DNA of 64,000 nt from Candidatus Thorarchaeota archaeon (lineage in GTDB: Archaea; Asgardarchaeota; Thorarchaeia; Thorarchaeales; Thorarchaeaceae): contig JAGSHN010000030.1 of NCBI GenBank assembly GCA_029855935.1, positions 1 through 64,000 on the forward strand, given 5' to 3'. The position numbers and the translations under genes are program-made. Of this stretch, positions 62,225 through 64,000 are shown one piece after another. Position 1 is the first letter of the stretch. The number at the start of each line of letters is the position of its first letter. Below the pieces are notes generated by a model, which worked only from the letters and a program-made list of their open reading frames with translations, was not told the DNA's origin and did no database searches.

Positions 62225-63520
62225 ATGATGTTGCAATTCAGCATTCAACTCTCAATGACGCTCGCAGTAGGAACGCTCGTAGTGTTCATACTGATAATGA
62301 CAATTGCAATCCTCCGATTTGCCGGTTCGCCACAGTTCAGACTGTGGGCAGCTGGTTGGGCCACAATCACAGTCGGGCATATCTTCGGTCTATTCTCTGC
62401 TCCCCGGGCGTTCAGCCTGCCAGACGTTCTCTCAATATCGGGAATGGTCGTCGGAGGGACGCTCATTGTGATTGCCCGCCGGAGGAGGGTGAAGACACGT
62501 CGGGTAGGAACTGGCATTCTATTGTCGGTTCTCGGCTCCCTCATCTACGCATCAGTGTGCTACCTTCTCACGCCCCCAGCTGTGGTTGCCAATGTCCCCG
62601 CGCATCTCTATTCGTCGCTCGTGTTTTCTGTGCTTCTAGTTGGTCTCCTTCCAACTCGGGCGAGAGGAGTATTCTTTACGCTCTTCAAGTCAAGTGTGGC
62701 CATGTGGATTCCCACCAGTGTGCTCTTCAGTCTGACTCTGCTCAGCCCTGACTCACTGTATCCAGTCTTCTTGTGGGCTGAGATGGCGATCCTTGTTCTC
62801 ATGGGCGGCGCCATCTTTGGCTTTCTTCTCATGCTCAATGACTTCAGAATTCGCCAAGAGATTGCCGCCTCGGCCATCCTGGGCGGGATCATCCAGCACG
62901 ACGTTCGGAACTATCTGCAGACAATCGCCTCCAGCCTCGAACTCATGAGGACCGATGAAGAGCGATTCGAGGAGTGGCTACAACTAGCCGGGGAGACTAC
63001 CGAACAGGCAATTGTGTTCGTCAATCAGATGCGCGAGTTCAGCGTGGCCACACTCAGGAGTGCAGCACCCACCCACGTGCTCGACATTGTAGACGTCGTC
63101 ACATCAGTCGTCGAGACGATGAACAGGCTGCGGCGATCATCGCGACAACACATAGCCTTTGAGCCCTGCGCTGAGCTCAGGGTCATCGCAAGTACGGTGG
63201 TACGTCAGGTAGTGTGGAACATCATCGACAATTCCTTCAAACATGGTAGCAAGGTCGTCACAGTCGGTTGCGGAAAGACCGACGACCACGCCTACGTCAC
63301 GATCGAGGACCAGGCCGGTGGGCTTGACGAGGAGACAATTGCCTATCTCACAGACCCCGACATCGCGTACGCCGACGCACCAGGTCTGGGTATGGGAATC
63401 ATCCTCATCAAGGGACTGACCGGGATGTCGGGCGGTGAGCTTCACGTCGAGAATATCAGCGGAGGGGACGGCACTGCCATCGGCACACGGTTCACGGTCC
63501 TCCTCCCTCTTGCCAAGTGA
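62225..63520 (+). CDS. Membrane sensor histidine kinase, 7TM type
   Basis: 431 residues. Seven hydrophobic segments fill the first 205 residues. The kinase core follows: 'GGIIQHDVRNYLQTIASSLE' (phospho-His), N-box 'VVWNIIDNSFKHG', 'TIEDQAGGLDEETI' and 'GLGMGIILIKGLTGMSGGEL'. There is no PAS domain, so the membrane part should be the sensor. The membrane layout resembles that of the longin-tailed protein at 7308. The CRISPR leader begins 92 bases after its stop. Confidence 0.85.
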   Translation: MMLQFSIQLSMTLAVGTLVVFILIMTIAILRFAGSPQFRLWAAGWATITVGHIFGLFSAPRAFSLPDVLSISGMVVGGTLIVIARRRRVKTRRVGTGILLSVLGSLIYASVCYLLTPPAVVANVPAHLYSSLVFSVLLVGLLPTRARGVFFTLFKSSVAMWIPTSVLFSLTLLSPDSLYPVFLWAEMAILVLMGGAIFGFLLMLNDFRIRQEIAASAILGGIIQHDVRNYLQTIASSLELMRTDEERFEEWLQLAGETTEQAIVFVNQMREFSVATLRSAAPTHVLDIVDVVTSVVETMNRLRRSSRQHIAFEPCAELRVIASTVVRQVVWNIIDNSFKHGSKVVTVGCGKTDDHAYVTIEDQAGGLDEETIAYLTDPDIAYADAPGLGMGIILIKGLTGMSGGELHVENISGGDGTAIGTRFTVLLPLAK

Positions 63521-63612
63521 GTGTTCGAGAGCCGGGTCGAACCATACCTCTCTCCGAGTTGGCTCCCCCGCGTGGCGACACCGATATCGTCTATGTGTAT
63601 CTTGTCACACCA

Positions 63613-63700
63613 CCGTGCACAACTAGAGGTTTCCAGGACGGGGTGCACACAGCGACCACCATAACGCTTATTTTGGCGAAAATGAGTGAAAATACCTGCG
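63613..63700 (+). promoter_or_regulatory. CRISPR leader
   Basis: The 88 bases before the first repeat are homologous to the decayed leader at 1343-1430. A TATA-like CTTATTTTG at 63668-63676 would start transcription close to the first repeat. The last bases before repeat 1 are A/T-rich. A repeat 3' end in GTTGAAAC and the leader side agree on plus-strand orientation. Confidence 0.75.
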
Positions 63701-64000
63701 GTTTGAATCGGACTAGAAGTAGGGTTGAAACCTCCTCCTGCTTGGCAGTGGCACTGGGTGTCTCGTCCTCGGTTTGAATCGGACTAGAAGTAGGGTTGAA
63801 ACATTCTTGATGGTAATATAAATATCACGATTAGACTTTGGTTTGAATCGGACTAGAAGTAGGGTTGAAACCGCACATGTGCTCCTCGAACAACTTGCTG
63901 TCATAGATGGTTTGAATCGGACTAGAAGTAGGGTTGAAACATGGAGTGTTATTTAATGAAACGATTTATGCTTCATGTTTGAATCGGACTAGAAGTAGGG
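63701..64000 (+). CRISPR. CRISPR array, four whole repeats and one cut by the window edge
   Basis: Identical 31-base repeats (GTTTGAATCGGACTAGAAGT followed by AGGGTTGAAAC) occur at 63701-63731, 63772-63802, 63841-63871, 63910-63940 and from 63977 to the window end (24 bases). Spacers are 40, 38, 38 and 36 bases. The GTTGAAAC end is the usual 5' crRNA handle of archaeal type I or III systems processed by Cas6. Spacers 2 and 4 are notably A/T-rich. The array continues past the window; no cas gene is visible. Confidence 0.97.

Overview
This 64 kb window reads as a chromosomal segment of an archaeon, most probably an Asgard archaeon close to Thorarchaeota. That is an inference from gene content, not from a marker gene. 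Supporting features are a single gelsolin-like domain protein (21102-21440, minus), several proteins with longin/roadblock-like domains, a DUF106 (EMC3/TMCO1-like) insertase, a geranylgeranyl reductase, F420 enzymes (CofE, an LLM oxidoreductase, FrhB), an HdrABC/MvhD cluster, archaeal TATA boxes at 20-35 bases before many starts, and short operons with ATGA-type overlaps. No rRNA, tRNA or transposase gene was recognised.

Layout. 1-605 holds the 3' end of a geranylgeranyl reductase. 605-2500 is almost gene-free and contains the decayed remains of a CRISPR leader with two or three degenerate repeats on the minus strand (1175-1430), plus one small ORF. 2500-4600 carries a membrane protein, its frameshifted tandem paralogue, and the DUF106 insertase. 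4.6-14.2 kb has an MFS transporter, a DUF362 ferredoxin-like protein, a membrane protein with a longin-like tail, a HEAT/winged-helix pair, and two amidohydrolases. 14.2-17.3 kb has a large SF2 helicase with a membrane hairpin, facing a small winged-helix protein. 17.6-22.1 kb holds a longin-like protein, an ODP-type metallo-hydrolase, an LLM F420 oxidoreductase, and the gelsolin-VIT pair. 22.2-24.7 kb has two linked zinc-ribbon/B-box membrane proteins. 24.8-33.3 kb has a histidine kinase fused to a thioredoxin-like domain, small membrane and LRR proteins, a TlpA/CcdA redox pair, CofE and an ECF S-component.

33.5-40.7 kb is the most accessory-looking part. It holds a 1120-residue STAND (NACHT-like) ATPase with about 13 HEAT-like repeats, a decayed second copy of the cofE C-terminal half, adenine deaminase, and a base-composition-shifted six-helix membrane protein. 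40.7-47.4 kb holds an ArsR-regulated P1B metal ATPase, an ABC exporter operon and SfsA. 47.5-52.1 kb holds a longin-like protein, a multi-PAS histidine kinase, TusA and DsrE family proteins.

52.4-59.2 kb is a minus-strand electron-bifurcation operon in the order DsrE, HdrC, HdrB, HdrA, MvhD, an MvhG-like small subunit, FrhB fused to a winged helix, TusA. It is divergent from an Lrp/AsnC regulator. The TusA/DsrE partners suggest that sulfur-carrier chemistry is coupled to Hdr. After this come an orphan EutA-like reactivase, TrmO and a 7TM-type histidine kinase. The window ends inside an intact CRISPR array (repeat 31 nt) whose leader is about 69% identical, ungapped over 88 bases, to the decayed leader at the left end. 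No cas gene is visible between them.
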